Positions 16,546 through 25,339 of a stretch of DNA of 64,000 nt are shown piece after piece. Position 1 is the first letter of the stretch. Each line of letters opens with the position of its first letter. The stretch comes from Burkholderia sp. L27(2015) (lineage in GTDB: Bacteria > Pseudomonadota > Gammaproteobacteria > Burkholderiales > Burkholderiaceae): NCBI RefSeq assembly GCF_009765705.1, contig NZ_LMUX01000009.1, forward strand, positions 365,269 through 429,268, in the 5' to 3' direction. Both the position numbers and the translations under genes were made by a program. The notes beneath the pieces were generated by a model. The model was not told the DNA's origin. It saw only the letters and a program-made list of their open reading frames with translations, and ran no database searches.

Positions 16546-17045
16546 ATTTTTACCTTTTTATTTTGCACGTGGATCGCTCGGTAACCAATGGGCCATAGTT
16601 GGACAATTCTCGGGCCGCTTTACAATGAATGCCGGAGAACTTAGAAAAGCAGATCGCCGGAAACATGATCAGCATTGAGATCTGGAAATTGAAATTCCAT
16701 CTTTAAAGATAATCTCCCTTCATCTTGCCTGATTCGCAAATTCGTTGGAAGGGCTTCCGCCCTTGGCTTGAAGAGTCGCTTGCAGAATAATAATGGATGG
16801 GATTGATTAAAGGTCCTGTCGTATAGTCGATACTATTTCGCAGAGCGATAATCCAGTACGCTTTTATACGCGCATAGAATTTGATTGACTGAAGCGAAGA
16901 TGGGGAGGGGCGATCTGCAAAAATTTCGTACCTACGTTGCGTAGGCGTCGCAATGAAGTAAGAGCTGATCGAACGTATGCGGTAGCGGGGGGGCGATAGC
17001 TTGTCGGCGGTCGTCGTCTCCGACAAGCTAGGTTGCGCAGTGGGC
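16546..17045. other. 500-bp AT-richer intergenic region
   Basis: Apart from the hairpin at 16997-17030 I see no supported gene. ATAGT-CGAT-ACTAT near 16823 is a short inverted repeat. A 107-codon frame on the minus strand (16703-17026) has no family features and no clear ribosome-binding site. The region must hold the promoter of the leftward MFS/spermidine synthase gene. Confidence 0.5.
16997..17030 (-). terminator. Strong hairpin after the EF-hand gene
   Basis: TAGCTTGTCGG and CCGACAAGCTA pair perfectly over 11 bp around a 12-nt loop. It lies 16 bp beyond the stop of the leftward EF-hand gene, where a terminator is expected. No T-run follows on the minus strand, so it may be an atypical or Rho-assisted terminator. 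Confidence 0.55.
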
Positions 17046-17669
17046 TTAGTTCGGGGCCTTTTCCGCCGTAATCATCGCGCTTTCGAATTTGAGAAATTCG
17101 CTGCTGCTGACGGTGTTGTCGCCGTTGGTATTCATCAGCTTGAGCAATGCCTGCGACGTTGCGCTGTGCGGGTCGCTGCCGGTGTTGGCCAGCGCCTTAA
17201 GCAATTGTGCATTCGATACTGAGCCTCGGTCGTCAGTGTCGAGCGACGCAAACAGTTGATCGGCTTGCGTTTTCGTCGCGCCGAACTGCGCGGCCGCGGC
17301 TTCGAAGGCCGACTGCGAAATCAAGCCGTCGTTTTTTCCCGGGCTGTGCGTCGGCGGGCGGCTGGCGTCGACTGCTTGCGCCAGCGCCTGCGCGAAACCA
17401 GGGGACGATTGTGGCGGCAGGTTCAGTCCAGCAAGACTCGTCTCGAACATGCTGATGCCCGCTCGATTGAGGTTTGCAATGGCCTGCGCATCGGGGCTGA
17501 GCGTTACTTGCGTTGACGACTCGGGCACGGAGGTTTCTGCGCTTGTCTTCGACGCGGCGGCCGCGGTGTTGGCTGCGCTATCCGTTGTGGATGCCGTGGG
17601 CGATGTGGATTGCGCATCGGCTTGCAACAGACTCGCCCCGTTGTTATTCGCAATAGCGGAAACAGACAC
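17046..17669 (-). CDS. EF-hand-like protein of unknown function (207 aa)
   Basis: The first 60 residues are Ser/Thr/Ala-rich and look disordered. The C-terminal half holds two EF-hand-like loops: DTDDRGSVSNAQ near residue 144 and NTNGDNTVSSSE near residue 180. Positions 1, 3, 5 and 12 of the second loop (N, N, D, E) are compatible with calcium binding; the first has Gln at position 12 and Arg at 5, so it is weaker. A third, more degenerate unit may lie near 112-125 (GKNDGLISQSAFE). No signal peptide is visible. Similar proteins occur in Burkholderiaceae as predicted calcium-binding or secreted proteins, but I cannot name a function. Confidence 0.72.
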   Translation of the reverse strand: MSVSAIANNNGASLLQADAQSTSPTASTTDSAANTAAAASKTSAETSVPESSTQVTLSPDAQAIANLNRAGISMFETSLAGLNLPPQSSPGFAQALAQAVDASRPPTHSPGKNDGLISQSAFEAAAAQFGATKTQADQLFASLDTDDRGSVSNAQLLKALANTGSDPHSATSQALLKLMNTNGDNTVSSSEFLKFESAMITAEKAPN

Positions 17670-17914
17670 GTTCTACTCCAATAGGAATCCGGATTTCGCA
17701 CATCCGGGGTTCAGGGAAATGCCGTACGGTGGACGTACAGTCGGTATCAACGAATCCTCAGACATCGACATGCTCGTCGAGAGAAACCCATCGAGCAAGA
17801 GCAACTAAGGTCACATTGCGTTCCCTTGTGAGCAACGGTTTTTATCTTCCTGCATCGCGGCGTATGCTTTTTGATCACACGAAGGCGCGCTTGTTGCCCC
17901 ACCCCTACGTGCTA

Positions 17915-18646
17915 TTACGCCGCCTGGGCCCCGGCTAAACCCGCGAGCCAATCGCCTATCACCTGATGGGCGATCGCCGGGCTCACCGGATTAACGCAAT
18001 CATGCAGCGTAGCCGCGCTGATTCCCGCCGTAAGGAGTTCGTGCGCATTCGCATCGATCCATGGTTCGATTACGCCAGGCACAACTTCGATATGAAACTG
18101 CAAGGCAAGCAAATAATTGTCGATCGAAAATGCCTGATGCGCGTAGGCCTGCGTGGAGGCAAGCAAGGTCGCCCCCGGCGGAAGATCGAACGTGTCGCCA
18201 TGCCAATGAAGTACGGCTGGCGCCGCACTCGCGTGTGTACGGCCCAAAGACGCCAGCACCCCATGCCGCCCGGCATGGGTCAATTCCAAGGGGGCCCAGC
18301 CAATTTCCTTGAGGCCACCGGGATAGACCTTCGCACCCATCGCGGCGGCAATCAATTGCGAACCTAGACAAATCCCCAGGGTCGGCAGCTGTTTGCCGAT
18401 GCGTCGCACGAGAAGCTCGATTTCTTCGCGCAGAAATGGATACCGTTCAGTCTCGTACACCCCCATGGGGCCGCCCAATACAACCATGAGATCGGCTTCG
18501 AGTGGATCGATATCGTTGAGTGCGGCGGTTGCCACGTCAACGTACTGGATTGAAAATCCGGCGCGCAGAAAAAATTCCGTCAGCGTGCCTAGATTCTCGA
18601 ACTGCACGTGGCGCAATGCCAGTAGTTTCTTCGTCTGCTTCTTCAT
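17915..18646 (-). CDS. Class I glutamine amidotransferase-like protein (243 aa)
   Basis: The protein has the GMP-synthase-type amidotransferase fold. Visible motifs are VVLGGPMGVYE (residues 55-65), the nucleophile elbow LGICLGSQLIA with Cys near residue 93, VLHWHGDTFDLP, and LQFHIEV with the catalytic His and Glu. Such stand-alone proteins hydrolyse glutamine or gamma-glutamyl compounds. It lies 18 bp after the APC permease on the same strand and is probably co-transcribed with it under the MocR operator at 20157, which suggests a role in breakdown of an imported amine or amino acid. Confidence 0.87.
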   Translation of the reverse strand: MKKQTKKLLALRHVQFENLGTLTEFFLRAGFSIQYVDVATAALNDIDPLEADLMVVLGGPMGVYETERYPFLREEIELLVRRIGKQLPTLGICLGSQLIAAAMGAKVYPGGLKEIGWAPLELTHAGRHGVLASLGRTHASAAPAVLHWHGDTFDLPPGATLLASTQAYAHQAFSIDNYLLALQFHIEVVPGVIEPWIDANAHELLTAGISAATLHDCVNPVSPAIAHQVIGDWLAGLAGAQAA

Positions 18647-18664
18647 CTAGGGCCTCAGATTCCC

Positions 18665-20089
18665 TTATAGTCCTTCAATGCCCGTTGACGGGACGGTTTG
18701 ATAGCGCTCGTGACTCAATTCGAGATCCAGTTTCACACGGCCCGAGGCGGTAGGTACGCGTCGATAGAACGATGCAATCCAGAGTGCGCCGATCGCGACA
18801 TACACGGCAAACAGATAGGGGAAATATTTGACCGGGGCGGCCGGCACCGGATACACGCTGCCGACGGTAGGCAACAGCAGCAGTACCAGCGCCGCTACGC
18901 AGGCGAAGATATCGCGTCCTCGTAACTGGCCGAGGCGCTTCAGGTAGACGGGCGCCGCGATCGTGATCAAAAAGTAAGGCACGAGAAAGCCGAACGCCGC
19001 TAATGTACCCACGTAGTTGAAGATATCGAGCGGTGCTTGATGCGCAAATACCAGCAACGTAGGGACAAGAAATGCCCCGATGCTCATCGCCGCCACGGCG
19101 ACATGCGGCGTTTCGTTCCGAGCATGGGTGTTGGCCGCCGAGGCGTGGAACAGGCCGTGCTGGCTCATTGCGAACACGACCCGCGCACCGGCATTGATAC
19201 ACGACATGCACAAAGAGAAGAACGAGAGCATCGCCGCCAGCGACAGCGGAATCTGCAGGAATTGCATGTGCACCACTTCCGCCAACACATTCAGCGGCGC
19301 ATCGATCTGGTCCAGAGGTGTCTTGTAGCCGCGTACGCCGTACACCATCGCGTAGGTGACAAACACGAAAAAGATGCCCGAAATAAGCAGGCTCCAGATC
19401 ACCGCGCGAGGAATCGATTTCAAGGGATTTTTCGCTTCATCGCCGAAGGCCGTGGCGCACTCGAATCCGACCAAGCTGAAGATGGCGACCACGACGCCTA
19501 ACCCCATGTTCGATAGCGACGACGCGCCGATATCGAATTGAGCCAGGTCCAGCGCAAAGTGGTGCTGGGCCAGGACCACGACGCACAGCGCCAGGATCAG
19601 CAGCATCGAAAGGCCTTCCAGAAACAGCATCATCAACGCGGAGAGCTGCACATTCTTCCATGCGCAATAGCCTGCCGCGAGGACGCAGACCGCGAACAGC
19701 ACGATCGGCGATACGCCGATGCCGACGGCGCTGAGCAGCTTGTCTGCAAACACGGCAAAGCCGGTGACGCCGGCCATTGCGATTCCCGCATAAGCCCAGA
19801 TCAGCGACCAGCCTGCGATGCCCCCGGCGGTTAAGCCCAGACCGCGGCACACGTATGCATACATGGACCCGACGCCCGCGGTGCGCCGGGCAAACTGGTT
19901 CAGGTTGATGGCGACGAAGATCAGCATGACAGTGCCAAGCGCATAGGCCAGCCAACTGAGATTAGCGGTATTCGAGAACATCACGGGGATGATCAATGCC
20001 GCGGTCATCGTCGGTGAAATCAGCGCGATGGCTTGGGCGAGCAATTCGGAAAAACTGAGGCAGTTGGGACGTAGTCGAGTGTGTTCCAT
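18665..20089 (-). CDS. APC-family amino acid/amine permease (474 aa)
   Basis: I start at the ATG at 20089, which has GGAG with a 7-nt spacer; the longest frame (to 20203) would cross the operator region. About twelve membrane helices are visible. The first carries the APC pattern LAQAIALISPTMTAALIIP, and VVAIFSLVGFECATAFGDEAKNP is the conserved helix-6 region. The family imports amino acids and amines by proton symport. It is the first gene of a leftward pair with the amidotransferase and is divergent from the MocR regulator. Substrate is unknown. Confidence 0.9.
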   Translation of the reverse strand: MEHTRLRPNCLSFSELLAQAIALISPTMTAALIIPVMFSNTANLSWLAYALGTVMLIFVAINLNQFARRTAGVGSMYAYVCRGLGLTAGGIAGWSLIWAYAGIAMAGVTGFAVFADKLLSAVGIGVSPIVLFAVCVLAAGYCAWKNVQLSALMMLFLEGLSMLLILALCVVVLAQHHFALDLAQFDIGASSLSNMGLGVVVAIFSLVGFECATAFGDEAKNPLKSIPRAVIWSLLISGIFFVFVTYAMVYGVRGYKTPLDQIDAPLNVLAEVVHMQFLQIPLSLAAMLSFFSLCMSCINAGARVVFAMSQHGLFHASAANTHARNETPHVAVAAMSIGAFLVPTLLVFAHQAPLDIFNYVGTLAAFGFLVPYFLITIAAPVYLKRLGQLRGRDIFACVAALVLLLLPTVGSVYPVPAAPVKYFPYLFAVYVAIGALWIASFYRRVPTASGRVKLDLELSHERYQTVPSTGIEGL

Positions 20090-20156
20090 CGAAGCTCTCC
20101 AGAAAGAAAATGTAAAAGGCGGAACATCAATTTCTGTACAAATGCTACGATTCGAA

Positions 20157-20200
20157 TGGACCAGGTGAACCCTCCAGATTAATAAATATAGGTGGACCAG
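20157..20200. promoter_or_regulatory. MocR operator A (paired TGGACCAG direct repeats)
   Basis: TGGACCAG occurs at 20157-20164 and again at 20193-20200, a 36-bp spacing. After the first copy the bases read GTGAACCCTCCAG, then 15 AT-rich bases, then the second copy, which ends one base before the MocR start codon. The same layout is found at 23595-23638. MocR proteins bind direct repeats of this kind, so this is probably an autoregulatory site that also controls the divergent permease. Confidence 0.7.
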
Positions 20201-20201
20201 C

Positions 20202-21704
20202 ATGTTGCGACCGTGGGACTTCGTTCTCGAGATACGGCGCGAATCGCCGATCGCCCCCTATCTTCAGATCGTGCACGCGATCATCGACGGCATACGCCGC
20301 GGGCGGTTGGCCTCGGGCGACGCCCTTCCTGGCAGCCGGGAATTGGCCAAAACACTGGCGGTGAACCGAAAAACCGTGGTGTTGGCGTTCGACGAATTGA
20401 TTGCGCAGGGATGGTTGATGTCGGAGGGCACGCGGGGCACCTTCATTTCGCCACATTTGCCCATGGTCACGCCGGCGTCGTTTGCCTACCGGCCCGTCGA
20501 CCCGACGCCGATGCCCGACCAGCCTGACTATTTCCTCCCCGGGAGCCGGACCCAGATTCCGGTACTGCTGCCTGAGGCAGGGTCGTTGACCTTCGATGAC
20601 GGCGCACCCGACACGCGCTTGGTGCCCGTAGAGGCGTTGGCGCGAGCGTATCGCCGTGCGCTGGTTGGAGCCGGGCACCGCAACCGGCTTAGCTATGGGG
20701 ATCCGCGTGGCACCCTTGCGCTACGTACGGCGGTGTCATCGATGTTGAACATCGAACGGGGCTTGACCACGGTCGCCGACAATATCTGCTTGACCCGCGG
20801 CAGCCAGATGGCCATTTACCTCGCCGCTCGTATTTTGTCGGGACGAGGCGACACCGTGGTGATGGAAGCGCTGAGCTACCCGCCTGCGCGCGAAGCCTTT
20901 CGTGCCGCCGGTGCCGAGGTCATCGGCATTGGTCTGGACAGTGGTGGTCTACGCCTGGATGAGCTGGAGAAGGTGTGTAGAACGCGCAAGGTGCGCTGCC
21001 TTTATGTCACGCCCCATCATCAATTTCCCACTACCGTTTCACTCAAGCCCGAGCGGCGACTGCGGCTGTTGGCGCTGGCAGACCAATTCGGTTTCGCCAT
21101 CGTGGAGGACGATTACGACCATGAATTTCATTTCAACGGGCGTCCGCTATTGCCGCTGGCGAGTGCCGATCGCTGGGGCAAGGTGGTGTACATCGGTTCG
21201 TTGTCGAAGTTGCTCGCGCCCAGCATGCGTTCCGGATATATCGCCGCACCGGCGCATTTCATCCAGCGGGCAGCAGAGGAGGTTTTGACCATAGACCGAC
21301 AAGGGGACTCGACGACCGAACTTGCCGTAGCCGACCTGATCGAATCGGGTGAGATCAAGCGCCACGCGCGTAAGGTCGTCAAGGTGTACGAACAACGACG
21401 CGATCTATTCGCCGACTTACTGAGGGACCGGTTAGGGAACGCGATCGAATTCGATGTGCCCGATGGCGGCTTGGCGTTCTGGATACGCTTTAGTGCGGGT
21501 ATCGACGAAATGAAATTGGTCGCCGATGCGAATCGTCATCATGTCCGGTTCCTGCCGGGCAGTTGCTTTGCGATGGATGGCGGGAATGTCAGCGGTGCCC
21601 GGCTCGGTTTTGCAAGTCTGGACGATAGCGAGCTGGCGCAAGCGGTCGAGCGCTTGCATCGAGCAATCGCACAGCAATCCGGTGCGGGCCAGGCAACTCG
21701 ATAA
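20202..21704 (+). CDS. MocR/PdxR-family regulator: GntR winged helix fused to a PLP aminotransferase-like domain (500 aa)
   Basis: Residues about 15-80 are a GntR winged helix (IRRGRLASGDALPGSRELAK, then LAVNRKTVVLAFDELIAQGW). Residues about 115-480 are a fold-type-I aminotransferase domain with DGAPDTRLVPVEA, YGDPRGTLALRTA, FAIVEDDYDHEFHF and the PLP-lysine motif YIGSLSKLLAPSMRSGYI, so the cofactor site looks intact. MocR regulators sense PLP or PLP-amine adducts and control vitamin B6, GABA or amine genes. This one sits between two leftward operons that share one operator layout. The product probably activates permease-amidotransferase and reductase-peptidase genes. Confidence 0.92.
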   Translation: MLRPWDFVLEIRRESPIAPYLQIVHAIIDGIRRGRLASGDALPGSRELAKTLAVNRKTVVLAFDELIAQGWLMSEGTRGTFISPHLPMVTPASFAYRPVDPTPMPDQPDYFLPGSRTQIPVLLPEAGSLTFDDGAPDTRLVPVEALARAYRRALVGAGHRNRLSYGDPRGTLALRTAVSSMLNIERGLTTVADNICLTRGSQMAIYLAARILSGRGDTVVMEALSYPPAREAFRAAGAEVIGIGLDSGGLRLDELEKVCRTRKVRCLYVTPHHQFPTTVSLKPERRLRLLALADQFGFAIVEDDYDHEFHFNGRPLLPLASADRWGKVVYIGSLSKLLAPSMRSGYIAAPAHFIQRAAEEVLTIDRQGDSTTELAVADLIESGEIKRHARKVVKVYEQRRDLFADLLRDRLGNAIEFDVPDGGLAFWIRFSAGIDEMKLVADANRHHVRFLPGSCFAMDGGNVSGARLGFASLDDSELAQAVERLHRAIAQQSGAGQATR

Positions 21705-21744
21705 GCTGGCTGGCCGGGGGGGGCGTCCAGGCCTGCAGCTATCG

Positions 21745-22434
21745 TTATTGGAAGTATTGATCCTCGAGCAACATGTCTTCGAAGAACGCGCCATAAGCGT
21801 GTTGCGGATGCCGTATGTGAATCTCAAGCACCCATAATTGGCGTGACGGTTTGAAATCCACTTCCGCCATTGGACCTTCATAAATCGCCGCATGTGGGAA
21901 ATCGGCCAGCCTATGGCCGGAGAGGTCCATATTCAGTGCCCAGCCGCGTTGCTCGGCCTGCGCGGTCGCGAAGTCGTACAACTCTTTACCGGTCGCGCCC
22001 GATGCCAGCCAATGCTTGCGCGTCGCATGGAAAATTTCGCGCGCGTCGCGCATGCAGCGCGCCTTGTCGGCGTTTGTGCCGGTGACGAAGGTGTCGCCGC
22101 CGTCGCCCTCCCAGTCTTTCCAGGTCGGGCCGATGTCGATCAGAAACAGGTCATCGGCACCCAGCACGATGCCGGGGTCCGACAAGGCGCCGAACGTCTT
22201 GGTCGTGTTGGTGCCGAAGCGGACGTACACGTCGTGCCAGCCGCGTAGCATGCCCTTTTCGGCGAGCAGATCTTTCGCCATCTCCACGGCGTCTTCTTCG
22301 ATCATGCCGGGCTTCACGGCGTTTGCGATCTCGTGGATGACGTCACGTGTCATCTTGCGCACGATCATCATTTTGTCGGCGTTGTATTTTTCACCGACGG
22401 CTTCAAGCGCATTTTGGCTAACGACTGTGCTCAT
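21745..22434 (-). CDS. M24-family metallopeptidase-like protein (229 aa)
   Basis: The protein is a single pita-bread domain without the N-terminal creatinase domain. The five metal ligands of the family can be placed: FLIDIGP (Asp), GDGGDTF (Asp), SGHRLADFPH (His), LWVLEIHI (Glu) and FFEDMLLED (Glu). The fold cleaves Xaa-Pro or methionyl peptides, or C-N bonds in creatine- and ectoine-like compounds. It follows the reductase gene by 7 bp, so the two are one operon under MocR operator B. The context of an oxygenase-type reductase favours a role in breakdown of a modified amino acid. Confidence 0.88.
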   Translation of the reverse strand: MSTVVSQNALEAVGEKYNADKMMIVRKMTRDVIHEIANAVKPGMIEEDAVEMAKDLLAEKGMLRGWHDVYVRFGTNTTKTFGALSDPGIVLGADDLFLIDIGPTWKDWEGDGGDTFVTGTNADKARCMRDAREIFHATRKHWLASGATGKELYDFATAQAEQRGWALNMDLSGHRLADFPHAAIYEGPMAEVDFKPSRQLWVLEIHIRHPQHAYGAFFEDMLLEDQYFQ

Positions 22435-22441
22435 GTTGCTT

Positions 22442-23548
22442 TTACCTCTTCATGGGTAGGGGTTGGGGGTCGGGAAGCTCGAGGCTGATTCCGTCCAGAT
22501 CCGCTTCGACGCGTATCTGGCACGACAAGCGATCGTACGGGCCGCACTCTTCCAGTGACTGCAGCAAACGCCGTTCGGTGCGCTCGATCGGTTTTAGCCG
22601 CGAGAAGGAAGCCGGGTCCAGCGTCACTCTGCAAGTGCCGCACGATTGATTGCCGCCGCACACGCCTTTGATCAATCCTGCATCGCGCAGCGACACCATG
22701 AGCGACTGGCCCGATGGCAAGTTCATTTCGCGTCGACCGTCGTGCACGCTGGACAGCAAAACCGATATCGCTGTCACGGCTTTGAACGGGTCTGCGGGCG
22801 GCGCGGTAGACGATACAAACGCATCGGCGTGGAAATTTTGTGCACAAAGGCGGCAGTCGTCGATCAAGCGCGTGCGGGCGGCGGATACCATCGCCGGCGC
22901 ACCGCACACGTAGACACAGGCGCCGTCGAGATCGGGATGTCGGCGTGCAGCGACGTCCTGGACGTATCCCCGCTCGCCTGTCCAGCAAGGGTCGCCGTCG
23001 GGCGCGACGACAGGGATAAACCGCAGGTTACGGTGCCATCTTGTCAGCGTATTAAAGTGTGCCGCCAGATAAAAGTCCTCGGCTTTAAGGCCGCCCCAGT
23101 ACACCCAGATGGGATTTGCACAGCCCGCGCGCAGCGCTGCTTCGAGGAGTGCATTGAGTGGTGCGATGCCGGTGCCGGTAGCCAGCATCAGCACGGGAGT
23201 TTGAGTCGAAGGGGGCGCCTGCCAGGTGCAGTCGCCGTATGGTCCATGTACTTTGAGCTTATCGCCAGCGCCAAGTCGGTCGCGAAGCAGCGACGAAAAT
23301 TTGCCGTTGGGGTACAAGCGGATATGCAACTCCAGCGTGCCGTCATCGCGGACCGGCGCCGCCATGGAATAAGAGCGCAGGTCGCCATCGGGCAATTCGA
23401 CTGTGAGGAACTGGCCTTCCCGATAGCTCATCGAACGGCCTGATTCTGACGTGAGTCGCACGCGCACTACCGTCTCGCCCAATGGCTCGACCGCGAGCAG
23501 CGCCGTATCGAAAGGACGAGCAAACGACGGGAGTGGTGAGGCATTCAT
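22442..23548 (-). CDS. FAD-, NAD- and 2Fe-2S-containing oxidoreductase, reductase component of a monooxygenase type (368 aa)
   Basis: Domain order is flavodoxin-reductase-like FAD domain (residues 10-110, motif DLRSYSMAAP), NAD domain (115-240, ATGTGIAPLNALLE and VYVCGAP) and C-terminal plant-type ferredoxin domain (270-360, CGGNQSCGTC then LSCQ for the four Cys ligands). This order is that of reductases such as GbcB and CntB, which feed Rieske oxygenases that demethylate betaines or split carnitine. No Rieske oxygenase gene lies in the window. The operon continues with an M24 peptidase-like gene. The upstream region carries MocR operator B, so regulation is shared with the permease. Confidence 0.88.
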   Translation of the reverse strand: MNASPLPSFARPFDTALLAVEPLGETVVRVRLTSESGRSMSYREGQFLTVELPDGDLRSYSMAAPVRDDGTLELHIRLYPNGKFSSLLRDRLGAGDKLKVHGPYGDCTWQAPPSTQTPVLMLATGTGIAPLNALLEAALRAGCANPIWVYWGGLKAEDFYLAAHFNTLTRWHRNLRFIPVVAPDGDPCWTGERGYVQDVAARRHPDLDGACVYVCGAPAMVSAARTRLIDDCRLCAQNFHADAFVSSTAPPADPFKAVTAISVLLSSVHDGRREMNLPSGQSLMVSLRDAGLIKGVCGGNQSCGTCRVTLDPASFSRLKPIERTERRLLQSLEECGPYDRLSCQIRVEADLDGISLELPDPQPLPMKR

Positions 23549-23558
23549 CGCGATCGGT

Positions 23559-23577
23559 CGGAAAATTAGGTTTTCCG
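23559..23577. promoter_or_regulatory. Inverted repeat in the leader of the reductase operon
   Basis: CGGAAAA-TTAGG-TTTTCCG is a perfect 7-bp inverted repeat 10 bp before the start codon of the reductase gene and 17 bp from MocR operator B. It would fold near the ribosome-binding region of the mRNA or serve as a second protein site. Confidence 0.4.
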
Positions 23578-23594
23578 AATGCTATCGCCATACC

Positions 23595-23638
23595 TGGACC
23601 AGTTGAGTGAGCCAGTTTTTATAAGTTGAATGGACCAG
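23595..23638. promoter_or_regulatory. MocR operator B (paired TGGACCAG direct repeats)
   Basis: TGGACCAG occurs at 23595-23602 and 23631-23638, again 36 bp apart. Between them lie TTGAGTGAGCCAG and 15 AT-rich bases, so even the inner CCAG is at the same distance as in operator A (20157-20200). It lies upstream of the reductase-peptidase operon. Confidence 0.7.
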
Positions 23639-23749
23639 CTTGGTCGGCCAGTCCGCGCGATGACTGTCACGGCGAACATCCGCTCGGCTCGCCAAGGGTG
23701 CCGCCTTGCGGTACAAGGAGACGCCTATATCCGAGGGCTGTGCCTACGG

Positions 23750-25339
23750 TTAAACCTCATATTCAACACTCGTGCATACGCGATTGCGTCCCGCCGCTTT
23801 TGCCGAGTACAGAGCCTTGTCCGCCGCCCGAATCAACTCCGTCGGCTCGTCCGATCCTCGAATCGGGACCAGCGCATCCACGCCTGCGCTCAACGTGACA
23901 AAACCGGCTGAGTTGCCAATATGCTCGATTTCCAGATTACGGATGGCGTTACGGATTTTTTCCGCGACGACGAGTGCACCGGCCACATCCGTATTCGGCA
24001 GCAATATCGCGATTTCCTCACCGCCGTAGCGGGCGACAAGATCACCGGGGCGATGCGGTGTCAAATCCTTGATCGTACGGCTGATCGTTCGCAAGCACTC
24101 ATCGCCCGCAGCATGGCCGTAAATGTCGTTGTATTGCTTGAAACAGTCCACATCCAACATGATCAAGGCCAGCGTACTGGCAGTTCGTATCGCCCGGCCG
24201 AACTCGTTGCCCAGCGTTACATCAAATTGCCGCCGGTTTGCCAGCCCCGTGAGGCCGTCTTGCATGGCGAGCTTCTTGAGCGTTTGGTTGAGGCTCTGCA
24301 ACGCATCCCGAGCACGAACCATCTCCGCCTCGGCTTTATTGCGCAACTCGATCTGTTTGACCAGGCGCCATCCAAACAGCGCCACCGCCAGCGCGAGAAA
24401 AATAACCCCGCCGGTATGCCAGAGCGTATCGCGCCACCACTCAGCCAGGATCTCGTTCTTGGAAAGCGCGGCCGCGACGAACAGGGGGTAGTTCTTGAGT
24501 CGACGGTAGCTATTCAATCGGGTCACGCCATCTTGGGCCGACGTGATGACGGCCGCACCAACGGCGCCTTGCGAAGCATAAATTCGGAAGAGCTCGGTAT
24601 TCGCCACACTTTTCCCGACCAAACTGTCGTTGAAGGGGCGGCGGACCATCATGATCCCGCTATCCGAAATTAGGGCAACCGCGCCTGCGTGACCGATGTG
24701 CAGGCTATCGTAGAAGGCCTTGAAAAAATCGACGTCGATCGTCGCCAGCGCTACCCCGCCAAAGCTGCCATCCGCATGATTGATGCGCCGGGATACCGGA
24801 ATGATCCACTTGCCACTCGACCGGCTTATCACCGGGACGCCAATGTGTGGGCCCAAGTCAACATGAGTGCGATGGAAGGCGAAATACTCTCGATCGGAGT
24901 TGTTGAAATTCGTTGCCAAGGCGGGCTGGGAATCTGCAATCCACCGGCCATTCTCGTCGTAGACGTATAACCCGTTGAGTTGCGGTAGCTCCGCTGTTCG
25001 TGTCGCCAACAACCTGTGCAACCGCGCTATGCTAGCCGGATTGATGCCCTCATATTCGACGCGCTCCACGATGCCGACCAGCGTGGTGTCGGCTTCCTTG
25101 ATCGTGTCGTCGGCTTGCTGCGCCATCGCGTTCGCCAGATTCGACGTGGCGACGTCCATCTCCTGCAATTGAATCGAACGGGCGTTCCAACTGCGCCAGC
25201 TATCGATTGCGATGAGGGCGGTGCAGACGATGGCAACGAACGCAATGGCGCGGAAGACGATGGGTAGTTGCTTGAGCACTAGATTTGTTCTCGGTGAATT
25301 TCTCTGTCCGGATTTCTGAGGTGCACCGGCGTTTTCCAT
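23750..25339 (-). CDS. Membrane-bound diguanylate cyclase with dCache-type sensor (529 aa)
   Basis: The first in-frame ATG is at 25339; a GTG start at 25519 would add 60 residues of no recognisable character. A helix at about 30-50 (FRAIAFVAIVCTALIAI) and another at about 310-330 bracket a periplasmic Cache-like sensor (GLYVYDENGRWIADS, DREYFAFHR, PVISRSSGKWIIPVSRRI). The C-terminal GGDEF domain has the active-site form RYGGEEIAILLP and an inhibitory I-site RPGD five residues before it. So it should make cyclic-di-GMP and be subject to product inhibition. The sensor ligand is unknown; this class often binds amino acids or carboxylates. It stands alone. Confidence 0.9.
   Translation of the reverse strand: MENAGAPQKSGQRNSPRTNLVLKQLPIVFRAIAFVAIVCTALIAIDSWRSWNARSIQLQEMDVATSNLANAMAQQADDTIKEADTTLVGIVERVEYEGINPASIARLHRLLATRTAELPQLNGLYVYDENGRWIADSQPALATNFNNSDREYFAFHRTHVDLGPHIGVPVISRSSGKWIIPVSRRINHADGSFGGVALATIDVDFFKAFYDSLHIGHAGAVALISDSGIMMVRRPFNDSLVGKSVANTELFRIYASQGAVGAAVITSAQDGVTRLNSYRRLKNYPLFVAAALSKNEILAEWWRDTLWHTGGVIFLALAVALFGWRLVKQIELRNKAEAEMVRARDALQSLNQTLKKLAMQDGLTGLANRRQFDVTLGNEFGRAIRTASTLALIMLDVDCFKQYNDIYGHAAGDECLRTISRTIKDLTPHRPGDLVARYGGEEIAILLPNTDVAGALVVAEKIRNAIRNLEIEHIGNSAGFVTLSAGVDALVPIRGSDEPTELIRAADKALYSAKAAGRNRVCTSVEYEV

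Noticed and set aside
16703-17026. Possible 107-residue protein on the minus strand in the 500-bp gap
   Set aside because: No family features, no good ribosome-binding site, and it crosses the hairpin at 16997-17030.
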